Source of the DNA: Dichetophora obliterata
Taxonomy: Eukaryota; Arthropoda; Insecta; Diptera; Sciomyzidae
Length of the DNA stretch: 64,000 nt
NCBI GenBank assembly: GCA_963920525.1
Contig: OY986439.1
Coordinates: 32,371,819-32,435,818 of the forward strand
Reading direction: 5' to 3'
The translations under genes were made by a program, and so were the position numbers. How positions within the stretch are numbered: the stretch's first letter is position 1; every line of letters starts with the position of its first letter. The notes beneath the pieces were generated by a model. That model was not told where the DNA came from, did no database searches, and saw nothing but the letters and a program-made list of their open reading frames with translations. Positions 47,043 through 58,105 of this stretch are shown here, in pieces.

Positions 47043-47805
47043 GTTGACAGTGATGTGATTTGGAGGGATTTCACCCTTTTTGTGGAATTTTTAAACCATA
47101 ATAGGGCGAGAGGGCGTTTGAGTTTTTTGGCGGGATTTTTTTATGTGTCAAAATTTTTGAAAGATTAAGCTCTTTAAAAGAAATGATTGGCATCACTTTG
47201 CCTGTAATTTTGTACAATAGCCGATTCAATTTTGTGTTTCGTTGAATTTTCGATGTAATTTATTAAAAAAAAATCAATAAATATGAATTAAATTGATTTG
47301 ATGACTGAGTTTTACCTCATTTCGGATTCAAACTTTATACAGCTTCGTTCATAACTCAGCTAAAATAAAAAAATATTATTATATGTATACGTCAGAGTTA
47401 TCGAAAATCGGACTCCCGATTCCGGTACCCAAATTAAATAGTATATTAAAATTTTACTATTTAATTCTGGTACCGGAAATGGGGTTCAGATTTTTTCTAT
47501 ACAGTCGATATCTACACTCTAGTATATACATTGTTTTTAGCAATTGCATACTGTAATGGTATAAGTTTTTTTTAGTTCTCAATGAATTTTTTAAGATATA
47601 AGTGAGATTTTTATTTCACTACTTATATATTAAATAATCATTAGTATGTATATATAAAGACAAAAACTATTTATTTTGCTTATTTTGACATTAGAATTGG
47701 AGGTATTTTTCGCGAGTTTTCAGAATTTTTTGGATGGAATAAAGGGATTTTTACATACGCATTAAAGATTTTTAGCAAAACAAAAATCACATCACTAGTG
47801 TCAAC
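47043..47805. mobile_element. candidate TIR element with GTGATGTGATTT ends
   Basis: GTTGACAGTGATGTGATTT at 47043-47061 pairs with AAATCACATCACTAGTGTCAAC at 47784-47805 (a 2-base difference in spacing). The body contains a hairpin at 47404-47495 (TCGGACTCCCGATTCCGGTACC with its near-complement). No coding capacity. Target duplication unclear. Confidence 0.5.
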
Positions 47806-48714
47806 CTGCACCGTTAATGCACTTGATGTCTAATTAACGGCATTTCAACGTAAATGCGAGAACAACAAAGTGAAAAGGGAATGCTCGAATAAAGAGCTGA
47901 AAGCTTATAAAACAATGTGAACCCTTTTTGGGGGAGGGCGCAAAAATAAAACTTTAAATCTAATGATTAAAGCAATAAGAAGGAAAAAACCAATAAACAT
48001 ACCTAATTAAAGAAAGTTTCTAGAAAAGTTGAAGGAAATTTTGCGAATTTTCTTTTAATAGGAATTTTGAACAATTAATCTGAATTAAGATATAATTAGC
48101 CAGGTACAGATTTATTTAAAAACTTCTAAACGGCTTTGCAGCAGAAGATGACAGTTTATTGTTTATTTGATTAAGTGTTCTAGAAAGGTTTAAAAAATAT
48201 GACGAAATTGATTTGAAAATTCAGAAAATTCAAAATTATGAGTAAAATATTTTCGAAAATTCAAGAAAACCTCTAAATTTTTTAATATAACCCTCTTTAT
48301 ATTTAAATGCTGAACAATCCTTTATGCACGCAGAGAAAATCACTATTCCAGTATAATAACATCTAATTGCATTAAACAAATTTAAAAAATAAATATATTT
48401 CTTGTCACTTCAGATTTTAGATTTAATTGCATTGTAATTCAGTCAATTCAACCCATAAAATTATTTATTACTCGTTTTATTTCAGAAACATAATTATAAT
48501 GTGTCTTAAAGCACCTGATTATGAATTAATTTGAATGGAATTAAATTATGTGATCAAAACTAATCCTGATCATACACATAATAAGGCTCCTTTCCTCGCT
48601 TTTATCACTCATTTGAAAATAGCTTCAAACAATTTCATATTATTTAAAATTATTTAAATGCATTTCAAATATGTCTTGACATAACCTATTTGTTATACAA
48701 TTTTTAATACAATA
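47806..48714. other. AT-rich DNA, nothing recognised
   Basis: No gene, RNA or repeat boundary seen. Confidence 0.4.
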
Positions 48715-48854
48715 GGGGTATTCTTTATGTCTAGCATAATTGCATGAGAGCACGGATTGTAATAATCCTATACTTAAATATCCAATGGATCGAGAGCGCC
48801 CTATTGTAAAAGCTTAGCATTGTAAAATCAAGAGCTCAAAGAACTCTATAGTTA

Positions 48855-49316
48855 GACCCCTTTTACATTGATCAAGACTTGAAGTCAAGTTTTTTTGACG
48901 TTTTCTTTTGAACTTGACGAAAGCTTTCACATTGGTCAAGACTTAAATTCAATTTCTTGTCTTCTTTCCTTGTTTTCTAAAAATAAAACGAAATAGATAG
49001 CAAGCAAATGAATTATAGTTTATAGAAATTTGCAAACTGAATTTTAATTTTTTAACACGATGGAAGTTAACAAAATGCAAAATTAAATAAAATTAAATGC
49101 AAAAAAAGTTTAATGCAACCAAAGTCTAACAAACTCACATTGATATGCGAAAAATAAAATAAAAAGCACCGTCAACAACGCGAAAATAACAAAAGGAACA
49201 CGAAAAATCCGGCACAGCTTCAAGTTTCTTTTTCCCTACCGTCGCTTCCGATATGCGGCGAATTGCCTACAAACTCTGAAACTTGACTTCAAGTCTTGAT
49301 CAATATAAAAGGGGTC
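48855..49316. mobile_element. TTA-flanked TIR element nested in the outer element
   Basis: Ends GACCCCTTTTACATTGATCAAGACTTGAAG... and complement (48855-48893 and 49279-49316) form about 39-bp arms. TTA at 48852-48854 and 49317-49319 fits a 3-bp duplication of the PIF/Harbinger type. 462 bp, non-coding. The sequence of its ends is unrelated to the 4156 element. Confidence 0.7.
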
Positions 49317-49404
49317 TTAGCTGCAATTCACGCTCATTTCATCTACTGTTTGCTGCTCTCTTATTCTCTTCTCTCTCATTACAAACACATGGTCAAGATT
49401 TATT

Positions 49405-50284
49405 TATAAGGTTGTGGCATGGCAGAATTAGAAAAGGTATATGCATTTCAGACTGCGCTCTCTTTTTCATAGCCAGAATTGTCAAACTCAAGCATTTTGC
49501 TATTCTTGCCTATTTTCGCTTTGGCACATATTACACGATGATCGTTGATCGGCGTTCAATGAACACTTTTTTAAGCTCTTTTACATTTTGATCGTTGGTA
49601 GGTCACATGATGATCGTTTCATCGCGATCAAGTCTTGTTTTTTTCTTTATTCCAGTAAGAATTCTTGTTAAATATAAGGGTTTCATGCAACTTTTTTTTA
49701 ATACCTTTCAGTCGAAAAGCAGTACTTCTAGTACTTTTTAGCTGCTAAAAGTGAACACATCTTAAACTTTGCCACCCAGCAACACTGTTTCGATTGTGAT
49801 TGCTTTCGTGTACAGCGTTCAAAAATGAACATATCCAGATCGCCCTAACAATTGTTCATCCGCTCTGGCTCTCAGTGTTTTTTAACAGTTTCGCATTGAA
49901 AGCAACAACAAAAATATTTTGAGCGCCGATCAACGATCATCGTGTAATATGTGCCTTTCTTATCGCATTCTCATCGTTTTCAGATTTTGTATGAGCTGTC
50001 AATTTCGTTTTGACAGTTGCGGTAGTCTCCTTCTCCAAAATGCATATACCTTCTCTAATTCTGCCATGGGTTGTGGCACTTGAGAGAAATTCACTCTTTT
50101 TGCCGCCTTTGCTCGATCTGTCACTGTGCTTTTCTTTGTTATAAGCATTAATTTTCTTCATTTCTTTTCAACCATTCTGACGCTTGGACCGAGTTCGCTC
50201 TCAAATGCCACAACATTATAAATAAGCCTTGATTCTGATAGTTCGACCGAGCTTGCTCTCAAGTGCCACAACCTTATGAATGAG
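49405..50284. repeat. complex foldback with TAAGGTTGTGGCA ends
   Basis: ATAAGGTTGTGGCA (49406) is complemented at 50206 and again at 50264. Inner arms GGCATGGCAGAATTAGAAAAGG.. pair with 50038-50068, and GGCACATATTACACGATGATCG.. (49523-49557) pairs with 49921-49955. A 57-bp tandem duplication starting GACCGAG..GCTCTCAA (50188 and 50245) multiplies the right terminus. Confidence 0.65.
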
Positions 50285-50295
50285 CCATGCCCATG

Positions 50296-50356
50296 GTTGC
50301 ATTTCATAAATTATGCTTCATAGGGGCATGCCACACTTAGGGGCATGTCACACTTA
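50296..50356. repeat. three copies of a GGGGCATGTCACACTTA word
   Basis: ATAGGGGCATGCCACACTTA, GGGGCATGTCACACTTA and GGTGCATGTCACAC follow one another at about 19-bp spacing, the third being the terminus of the next palindrome. Confidence 0.7.
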
Positions 50357-50619
50357 GGTGCATGTCACACGCAGCGGACATGGACAAATTTGTTGTTGTT
50401 TTCGCGGGTAAAAGAAGCTCTCTCAATTTCCAGTTTCTTATTTTACCCGCGAAAACAACAAGTTTGCCCGTGTCCGCGCAAGTGTGACATGCCCTTTAGC
50501 GAACGCGGTCAAATTTGTTGTTCTTTTCGCGAGTAAAATAAAAAACTGGAAATTGAGAGAGCTTCTTTTACCCGTGAAAACAACAAATTTGTCCGTGTTC
50601 GCTAAGTGTGACATGCACC
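50357..50619. repeat. compound palindrome: two hairpins inside one inverted repeat
   Basis: Outer ends GGTGCATGTCACAC and GTGTGACATGCACC. The left half is itself a hairpin (ACAAATTTGTTGTTGTTTTCGCG against CGCGAAAACAACAAGTTTG), the right half likewise, and the two halves are inverted copies of each other around the segment near 50488. This gives an A-A'-A-A' fold of about 263 bp capable of two stem-loops or one long stem. Confidence 0.8.
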
Positions 50620-50995
50620 ATAGCATCGCCGTATACATGGGTATCAGTGTAGCATACATAGGAAATATTCTACGGTTTTTTTTACTTGTATTTTGTTGTT
50701 GCGGCGGTGCACGTATTGTATATTTCCTATTCTTGCACCGTGCAACGGTCATATCCTAGACATAGAGAATACCCCTAATTTTTATTAATAACCAACATTT
50801 TTAAATGAAATCATAAAAATGCTTAAAAATACCCTTTTTTCGGTGTTAAATAAAATAGTATCAAGGAGTCTGGAGTACTGGAGTCTGGAAAAAAATTTAA
50901 TTTGTGTTTTTATTTAAGAAGGTCGGATTACAGTTTCTATGCCAATGCAACTAGTTCTAAACGCACTAGTAATTTTTCCATATTAAGTACATTAT

Positions 50996-51479
50996 CAGGG
51001 ACCAAACCGGTTATGGTTTTTATCAAAAAAGTCAGATATTAACAGTTATTGTTTAACTTTTATTTTTTTCGACAAAAATATTAGTTATTTAATGACTTTT
51101 ATTTTTTCGTGCAAAAATAACTGTTACTTTTGACTTTTATTGTTTTGGTCAAAAATAACTTTTATTTTTTCGGTAAAAAATATCAGGCAATTTGAATTCT
51201 TTTAAAGGCCGCTTGAACGCCAAAAAAGTTTTATGCAATTTTTATCGTCTCATCAGCGCGCACATTTTAAGCTACAAAACTTTTTAGTTTTTAAAGATTT
51301 TTATTCGGCCTTTGAAAAAATACAAATTGCCTGATATTTTTGACGGAAAAAATAAAAGGCACAAAATAACGGTTATTTTTGACCCAAAAAATAAAAGTCA
51401 AAAGTAACAGTTATTTTTTCCCGAAAAAATAAAAGGCAAAAAATAACAGTTAATTTTAATTTTTATAGTAACAGCCAAA
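50996..51479. mobile_element. right-truncated copy of the hAT-type MITE
   Basis: Starts CAGGGACC and follows 18558-19020 in the same orientation, including the TCAGATATTAACAGTTATT, CAATTTTTATCGTCTCAT and GTAACAGCCAAA blocks. Homology stops near 51479, before the right terminus, so the copy lacks one end. Confidence 0.85.
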
Positions 51480-51526
51480 AAAAAACGACCGAACAAAAAA
51501 AACTAATTCAATTGAAAAAACTTTCT

Positions 51527-51612
51527 GTCTGAGCTGGAATTGAACCCGGGCTACCGCGGTTCTTTAGCTTAGGGGCCACGCACTCTACCCACTAGGATAC
51601 GGCCGCCACCAA
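51527..51612 (-). repeat. tRNA-like / SINE-head-like segment
   Basis: The minus strand has an A-box-like TATCCTAGTGGGTAGAGTGCG and a B-box-like GGGTTCAATTCC at tRNA-like spacing, with a candidate acceptor start GGTGGCGGCC. The T-arm and acceptor do not pair well, so a tRNA-derived SINE or tRNA pseudogene is more likely than an active tRNA gene. It lies just beyond the broken end of the hAT-type copy. Confidence 0.55.
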
Positions 51613-53500
51613 ACCAAACAAATACAATTATAAAATAGTTAAACGGAAAATAAAAAAATTAAAAAAACCTACAACAATTAAAGATCGTGATGATGATATT
51701 GACAATGAAGAACTATTTCCACATTTTTTTATTTCCAAAATAATTTTGACAACCCACTAATTTTGTAGTTAAGGAATGCAAATGTTTTCTAATGCAAAAA
51801 CATATATAGCTAAGAATGTTTGTGAAACACAAGTTGTGACATATTTTAATTTTTTTTAAGAGAAACTTATAAAAACTAAGAAATATTTAATAGTTTTCAT
51901 AATTATACACTTTGCCTTTTGCTATTGGCTTGAAACACGTTGAGTTTGCTGATAAAGACACGACAAGCTATTAAAATATATGTATGTTAAAAAGGCAGAA
52001 TGATAATATGTATGCATTAAAATGTTTATTTATGAATTTAATAAATATTAAGCTTCTTTGACATTCACTCAAAGCAGTTTGTTAAAAGTATAGCAAACAA
52101 AAGCATCCTTAGATTTTCTATGTTTGTCTAAGCGAAGGCGTTTGTGTTATGGCTAAGAAAACTTACATATATATATAGCTGTGAACGTTTCATTTAAAAT
52201 ATGGCAAATAAATTAAGAATCATAATTACAAAAACGCGTTTATATAATAAATTTTATTTCCTTATTGCTGTGTTATTTTTTTTTCAGTAAAGAACATTAT
52301 TAAAACTTTTAGAAGAAATTTCTATGTGACAGATTTTAAGATTTATACTTGAAAGAATTATTTAAAAATTCTTTTTTTTTTCCTTTAAGTATAAATTGCT
52401 AATATCAGAGCATAGAAAAACTTTATATTTATGGGCTTGATTCAAAATAATTTAAAGCAAATATGTTTTGATTTAGTTTTTACACTAATTTTTCAATTTC
52501 TTTAAATTCTTAATTTTCTAATTTCTTAAACTCTTTAAATATTGCTTTATATGTATCGTTTTTATTCCTGTTTTTTTAAACTGCATAGTTTTTTTTATTT
52601 TTATGTATTTAAACGATTTTTTTTGATTCGCTGGGTATATTGAATAATTTTTTTTCTATGAATCTATTGAATTACTATTTTCTAAATATTGTTTTTTATT
52701 AAATATATACATATATTAGTATTTTTAATATTTATATCACAGTCCAGTTATTTAAAGACTTCTTGAATGCAACATAGTTGTCACCATTAGTAAAAAATAA
52801 CTTTGTACGAACCATTTGTGCTAAACAAAGTTATAGTCCAGCAAGACTGAGTTTTTGTATAAGTACTGAACGTTTATATGGGGCATTATACGATTTTCCG
52901 TCGCAAGTACAACAACTTTAAATGCTATCTAGACCTTTGATGTCTGTGAAAATTTTTTTTATAACATTTAATAGCAAAAAATACTTCGCCGATATTATAT
53001 CTTATTTTCGATAATTTTGCTAAATCTTATCTAAACATAGCATGAAACTTAAGTATGTTTCTTTAACAACAATATTCCTTAGCAAAAACATAGAAGAGTT
53101 TCGAACTACAAAACCTCCATGAAGATCTCACGTTAACCATGAAAATTATACTTAGCGTTCCTTAATTAATTTTCAAGAATTTAAACATTTCAACGCAATC
53201 TTAAATTTAATTTTTTTTTTAATTTTCTTTGTGGTGATTCAAATTTCTCAAAATGTATTTGATCGATAACTTTCAAATTTAGATCAATTCTTTCCATTGA
53301 CTAGTTATTAAAAGAAGAAAACCTTTTTTTTGCAACTTCTGTCATTTATTTTATGACAAGAATTGCCATTTAACTTTTCAGTGCGAATAAAAAAAAATCG
53401 GAATATGTCTTTGTGCAAAAATGGTCTTCAAAACGTTCTCTTTCAGAAATAACTATAACGTTGCAATAAAGCTTCTGTTAGACTGTATATTTTTAATAAA
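51613..53500. other. very AT-rich DNA, nothing recognised
   Basis: Long T- and A-rich stretches; no frame, RNA gene or paired termini found by reading. Confidence 0.4.
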
Positions 53501-54127
53501 CAGGGTATCCCGCGATAGACTTCAACTATTCAAAGATGTGAAAGGAGAGAGGGTCTATTTTTGCACCCTTAGAAGTAACGGGGTTAAATGGTATTTCATG
53601 ACTTTGATTCGCATTATTATTTTTAGCAGAAAAACTCAACCTCACAAAAAATTTCTTTTATGAGCTCATTTGAAAGGCAATAAATTGGGCTTTGGAAGAG
53701 ATCATTATTACGGAGCTGTGCTCGGTGTGAAGATTAAATCAATCCATTGAAAATAAATATCAAATATCAACTTTTTGTATCAAATTTTCTCTAAATTTTG
53801 CGTAATAAATAAAAAAAATCTTAGCATCAAATTTGTGACTTAAATAGTTTTCTTTCCAATAACATCAAAATTATAAGCATATCCTAAAAAATGACAAAAT
53901 ATGTTTATAAAAATTATATGCATATCCTATATCCATAAAAATAATTCGATGTCTTTCCAATGATTGATTAAAGTAAGTTTTTCGTGAGTTAGTTTTTCTG
54001 CAAAAAACAATTAAATCCTGTCGTGAATAATGGCGTGAAAATAGACCCTTCTCCGATAAGATTTTTGCTTAACTCTACATCACCTTTCACCTCTTTTAAT
54101 AGTTGCACTCTATCGCGGAACACCCTG
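53501..54127. mobile_element. TIR element with CAGGGTGTTCCGCGATAGA-like ends
   Basis: CAGGGTATCCCGCGATAGACTT (53501) pairs over about 45 bp with the right end closing ..CGCGGAACACCCTG at 54127; a further inner block (GGGTCTATTTT) also pairs. 627 bp, non-coding. CAGGG ends suggest hAT, but no clean 8-bp duplication is seen. Confidence 0.7.
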
Positions 54128-54136
54128 TATAAAACG

Positions 54137-54213
54137 ATGGTTAAGCGCACAAAAGTGATAAGAAACGCATATTTTCAATACATTTCACTTATCACTTTTG
54201 TGCCTTTAACCAT
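54137..54213. repeat. small foldback, 27-bp arms
   Basis: ATGGTTAAGCGCACAAAAGTGATAAG pairs with its near-complement, loop about 25 bp, directly beside the preceding TIR element. Confidence 0.8.
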
Positions 54214-54499
54214 TGATAAGTTTTTTTATTTTCATTTTTTTCTTTGCAAAATTTTAAATATTTTTTGTTTTTTTTTTATTTTTCATCTTTTTTATATGTA
54301 TTTTTTATATTTTATATTTTGAAATTTTTAATTTCTTTCATATGTATTTTTAAAATATTTAATATTTTTAATATAACAAATATTTTAAATATGCAAAACT
54401 TTTTATAATTTATAATATTTTTATTTATTTGTTTTATTTTGTAATATTTTTTAAAATTTTTCATATTTTTAATTTTTCTACCCCCACGTTTAAAAAAAT

Positions 54500-55090
54500 T
54501 AATTTTGTCACTCCGTTTGTAACGCCGATAAGGAGGCGTGGCCGGTATAGAAAAGTATATGTATTCCTGATCAGCATCACCTCCTGAGTCGATTTAGCCA
54601 TGTCCGTCTGTCCGCCTGTGTCCACGATAGCAGCCGTAATTTTTGAGCTATCATAACGAAATTAAAAATATAAGCTTTTTATGCAAAAATGGAGGTTATG
54701 CAAGTTTGAATCTGAGCAAAATCGGATGAAATCCACGCCTACCTCCCATACAAAGTGACTTAACCAAAACGGTAAGATCTCTTTAAATTCCACAAAAATA
54801 AATTTAATGACTTCAAATTTCGCAGTGTCTTAAATATTTAATATTTATTTTGAGTATTAAATTTGTAAAAATCAGATGAAAACCACACCTACCTCCCATA
54901 CAAAGTGACTTAACCAAAACGGGAAAATCTCTTTAAATTCCACAAAAATCAATTTAATGACTTCAAATTTCGCACAGTGTCTTAAATATTGAATATTTAT
55001 TTTGAGTATTTAATTTGTAAAAATCGGATGAAAACCACGCCTACCTCCCATACAAAGTGACTTAACCAAAACGGGAAAATCTCTTTAAAT
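54500..55090. repeat. ~151-bp tandem repeat with a widespread-looking head
   Basis: Three units, marked by ACCTCCCATACAAAGTGACTTAACC at 54741, 54891 and 55043 (periods 150 and 152), highly similar. Upstream (54540-54720) is TGATCAGCATCACCTCCTGAGTCGA then AGCCATGTCCGTCTGTCCG, a phrase of a kind common in fly repetitive DNA; family not named here. Confidence 0.8.
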
Positions 55091-55123
55091 ATATTTAACA
55101 GTTTGCTTAAGACTTTATATATA

Positions 55124-55777
55124 CACCTAATCCTGATTTTACACGGTCTTTTTTTACACGATTTTGAAATAACACGGTCGACAGAAATAAACTTATCCTG
55201 TTATTACACGTTATTTTTAAAATAACACGACAAAACTTATCCTGTTTTCACACGTTTCTTTAAAATGAACTTTAAAATGATTTTGTTTTTTATGTTACTT
55301 GAAGATGTGATTTTTTTTTAATATTTAGGTTGTGTTTTTATATCTAAAATGTGTAAATTTTTTAATTTTTGTTTTTATTTCTTTAAAATAATAAAATGAC
55401 TTTTATCATTTCTCCCTGCGGGAGTTTCATTATTCGGTCTGTATTTCAAATTTTTTCTACATTTATTCAAGCTCGAGACCATTTTGAAAATTTAATATGA
55501 AGCTAATAAATGAAAATTCATATTAGAACAAAATGGTCTTGAGCTTGAATAAATGTAGAAAAAATTATAAAATGATTATAATATGTGAAATAAAATGAAT
55601 ATGATATACTGAAGAACAAAATATGTGTTTGTTTTACCGAGTTATTAATTTTTGTAGTCTTTTTGAGGTTGTTGAACCAATCTAATATTTTTCCATTACG
55701 GTGTGTCTTTTTTTACACGATTTTTTTTACACGATATTTTCTGGAACGTATGTACCGTGCAAAAACAGGATTAGGTG
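55124..55777. mobile_element. TA-flanked TIR element (Tc1/mariner-type MITE candidate)
   Basis: CACCTAATCCTG.TTTT.CACGG at both ends in inverted orientation, with TA at 55122-55123 and 55778-55779. Subterminal ACACGA/TTTTACACG words recur several times near each end. A second inverted pair (TTCTACATTTATTCAAGCTCGAGACC, 55455-55489 with 55530-55565) forms a nested hairpin. 654 bp, no transposase. Confidence 0.8.
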
Positions 55778-56379
55778 TACTCTAATTCGGCTGAGGGGGT
55801 TTTTTAACTTCGGCCCAGTCGAAGATAGTACCTTACTAGTTTTTTCTTAATTTTTGAAATGTTTACTATACATATTTATTATTTTTACTATGTTTACATT
55901 TTTTGCAATGTTATATATTAATATTATTATAATTTTTACTTACATAAATTAAGTTTTTTTTTTTAAAGATTTTTTATTATTAGATATTAACTATTCTGAG
56001 TTTTTAATCGAAGATGCTGATATAAGGAATTTGTGTGTTTAAAGAGTAAAATATTAAAGAAATGTTTAAATATCGAACGATGTATATTTTTTAAAAAAAA
56101 AAAAGTGTGAATGCCATAACAGTAATTTTCAAATGTAATAATCTTTTTATCAGTGCAAAAATTTATTGTTACCCCAACAGTAAAAAGTGTTATCATTAAA
56201 TAATATAAAGCAGTTGGGCAGAAAAAGCAACACTTAATAGTTTGCTTTCTCCCAGCCACTCTCTCTCTCTCTTTTTCTCTCTCTCTCTCTCTCTCTCTCG
56301 GACTTTTTTGCAAATGTCACACACGCTAATACCCATGGTAGAAGCATAGAGGTAGCTGCAGTGTTGACTGTGCTCTCTA
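55778..56379. other. AT-rich DNA with (CT)n run, no gene seen
   Basis: A CT dinucleotide run occupies about 56259-56300. Minus-strand frames crossing it read as Arg-Glu repeats and are artefacts. Confidence 0.5.
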
Positions 56380-56541
56380 CCCCTTTTCCACACGGAAAGT
56401 TTTCTTGCCGGCAAGTCTGCGGTACAGGCAAGTCTGTACTGGCATGATTTTCTTCTGTGCTGTTCTTTATTTGATGCTGTGCTCTTCTTTCCTTTGTTTT
56501 TTCGACTTTCTGGCAAGAAAAATTGCCGTGTGGAAAAGAGG
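56380..56541. mobile_element. TA-flanked foldback MITE, 162 bp
   Basis: Arms CCCCTTTTCCACACGG..TTTTCTTGCCGGCAAGTC and complement at the right, TA at 56378-56379 and 56542-56543. Non-coding. Confidence 0.75.
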
Positions 56542-56866
56542 TATAGTTATTAAACTTTTGCACTTTTAACAGTCGGCAATACAATTTGTTCTATTTTCTA
56601 CAACCATCACATTATAAATGAAAAATGCAGAAAATCATCAAAACAACAAAAGAGAGGGGGGAAAACAAGAAATTAAAATACATAAATACAAATCAAAATG
56701 ACAAGTGCAATGAAATGTGAGCGAGCTTAAAGTTTTCTCGCAGACTAAAAAGTGGTTACCACACAGAAAGAAAATTATGAAGAATTTTTTATCACGACTT
56801 GAATATTTAAAAGAATACAAAGATGTTATTGTTATTATATGGATTGGGGTCGTTTCGCAGAATTTA

Positions 56867-56955
56867 AAAATCTTGAAAAAAAATATCTTGAAAAAATCTT
56901 GAAAACAAAAAATCTTGAAAAAAAAAATCTTAAAAAAAATCTTGAAACTCAAAAT
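56867..56955. repeat. AATCTTGAAAAA word array left of the provirus
   Basis: Seven or so AATCTTGAAAA-type words. The reverse complement (TTTTTCAAGATT) repeats at 62645-62780, on the other side of the provirus. Before the provirus inserted, the two arrays were about 0.55 kb apart in inverted orientation. Confidence 0.65.
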
Positions 56956-56962
56956 CTCAAAG

Positions 56963-56968
56963 CGCGCG
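56963..56968. other. provirus target site, left flank CGCGCG
   Basis: CGCGCG directly precedes the 5' LTR and again follows the 3' LTR at 62113-62118. The duplication is 4-6 bp; errantiviruses usually make 4 bp (CGCG). A CG-alternating target resembles the preference reported for the Drosophila element ZAM. Confidence 0.85.
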
Positions 56969-57728
56969 AGTTACGACCCCCACTCAAACGACAACAACAA
57001 ATACATATACTTCTCAGCCACCACCCAAACCATCGAGGCTCAATACGCCGCTGCAACACTTACAGTAACAATTACAACAAACACAACAACAATACCAAAT
57101 TAACCAACAAGTCAAAGACATCGTTACTACATTTACAACAACAGCACAAACGGCAATTAAATCTCGGCACCCACAACAATAGCACCAGAAACAACAACAT
57201 AATAAGCCCCACTGCACTACTTAAAGTGCAGCGTAATCAATAAGATATTTTAAGTGTTCCAATTTTATTTACACTCTTTCTTTATTTTTTTCCTCATAAA
57301 TCGCAACTATTAAAATAGGTTCAATTTTAAAGTATAACATTAAAATCAAACTCTTGCATTTCTGATATTATGTTGCAACCATAAATTGGGCAACATTTTA
57401 CGATTATTTATTCTACATATTAACCACAAGACATTAAAATGAAACCCTTGCATTTTTGATATTATGTTGCAACTATAAATTAGGCAACACTTTGCGACTA
57501 TTAACTTTTACATATTAACCACATTGTATTTCTTTTACATACATTACATTTCTCCTATTTTACAATTGTATTTCTTCCATTTATATCTTTACATACTTTT
57601 ACACATTTACATTTCGAAAACGAATTGGTTAGATTTTAAGAAAGAGTTGTAATAAAGTTCAGTTCTAAGTTTACAGCAGAAAAGAAAAGTGTGTTTCAAT
57701 CAAACTGCTCTAAGCAAGGAACATAACT
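56969..57728 (+). repeat. 5' LTR (760 bp)
   Basis: Begins AGTTAC and ends ACATAACT. Contains an AATAAA poly(A) signal at 57651-57656 and a short internal direct repeat (TTTCTGATATTATGTTGCAACC / TTTTGATATTATGTTGCAACT, near 57358 and 57451). It drives the proviral RNA. No difference from the 3' LTR was seen by eye. Confidence 0.92.
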
Positions 57729-57737
57729 GGCGCAGTC
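57728..57737 (+). other. primer binding site, tRNA-Ser type
   Basis: TGGCGCAGTC begins on the last base of the LTR. It matches the tRNA-Ser-type primer sites known in the 17.6/297/ZAM branch, where minus-strand DNA synthesis starts. Further bases (TACGG) are a weaker match. Confidence 0.8.
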
Positions 57738-57950
57738 TACGGCTTGGCGAACCATCTTGTGAATAGTGAATAATCAGTATCCTTCTTATTTGAAGAATAA
57801 GTGATAAAATAATTGTTCGAAAGAATATCGAACTAAAATTATTGTAATTATCAGAAGTTATTATCGAGAGAATATCGATACATAATATTCTGAAATAAGT
57901 GTTGACTGAATATCAGCACATTTTTTTTTTTTTTCACAAGATCGGTTAAG

Positions 57951-58048
57951 TATCAACTTTTAATCGCCGTTGGAACTCAACGCTCTGAAAGGACGACTAT
58001 ATCAACTTTTAATCGCCATTGGAACTCAACGCTCTGAAAGGACGACTA
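57951..58048 (+). repeat. 49-bp tandem duplication in the proviral leader
   Basis: Units 57951-57999 and 58000-58048 start TATCAACTTTTAATCGCC and end GGACGACTA, differing at one position. It lies in the untranslated leader before the env leader exon. Confidence 0.9.
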
Positions 58049-58064
58049 GCGAACAACAAGCATC

Positions 58065-58105
58065 ATGCAGCTAAAGCAGTTAATCATCATCATCGTTGGA
58101 AGCAT
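58065..58105 (+). CDS. env: env leader exon (signal-peptide part)
   Basis: An ATG at 58065 opens 13 codons plus two bases, rich in isoleucine and leucine, ending at a strong donor GTAAGT (58106-58111). Read unspliced it stops at once (ATG TAA). Joined in phase to the acceptor at 59791-59792 it continues directly into the env frame. Errantivirus env is known to be made from a spliced RNA, and the hydrophobic run fits a signal peptide. Splicing is inferred from phase and consensus, not observed. Confidence 0.75.

Larger units (their letters stand above)
48715..50775. mobile_element. outer TA-flanked TIR element containing a nest of others
   Basis: GGGGTATTCTTTATGTCTAG at 48715-48734 pairs with CTAGACATAGAGAATACCCC at 50756-50775, one mismatch, with TA outside both ends. 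The pairing continues loosely inward (GCACGG). The 2.06-kb interior holds a TTA-flanked element, a large foldback and a compound palindrome, so its original length was much shorter. No transposase recognised. Confidence 0.7.

Noticed and set aside
49283..49591. 102-residue plus-strand frame
   Set aside because: It spans the junction of a TIR element and a foldback arm; no family resemblance.
51527..51612. Functional tRNA gene
   Set aside because: A and B boxes are visible, but acceptor and T-arm pairing are poor; kept as tRNA-like repeat.
56196..56584. Minus-strand frames with Arg-Glu repeats
   Set aside because: Translation of the (CT)n run and of a MITE arm.
57014..57217. Identical 67-residue minus-strand frames at 57014 and 61398
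   Set aside because: Both are antisense readings of the two LTRs; their identity only confirms the LTR match.
56839..57243. 134-residue plus-strand frame crossing into the 5' LTR
   Set aside because: Starts in the AATCTTG repeat and continues into the LTR; chance frame, no homology seen.
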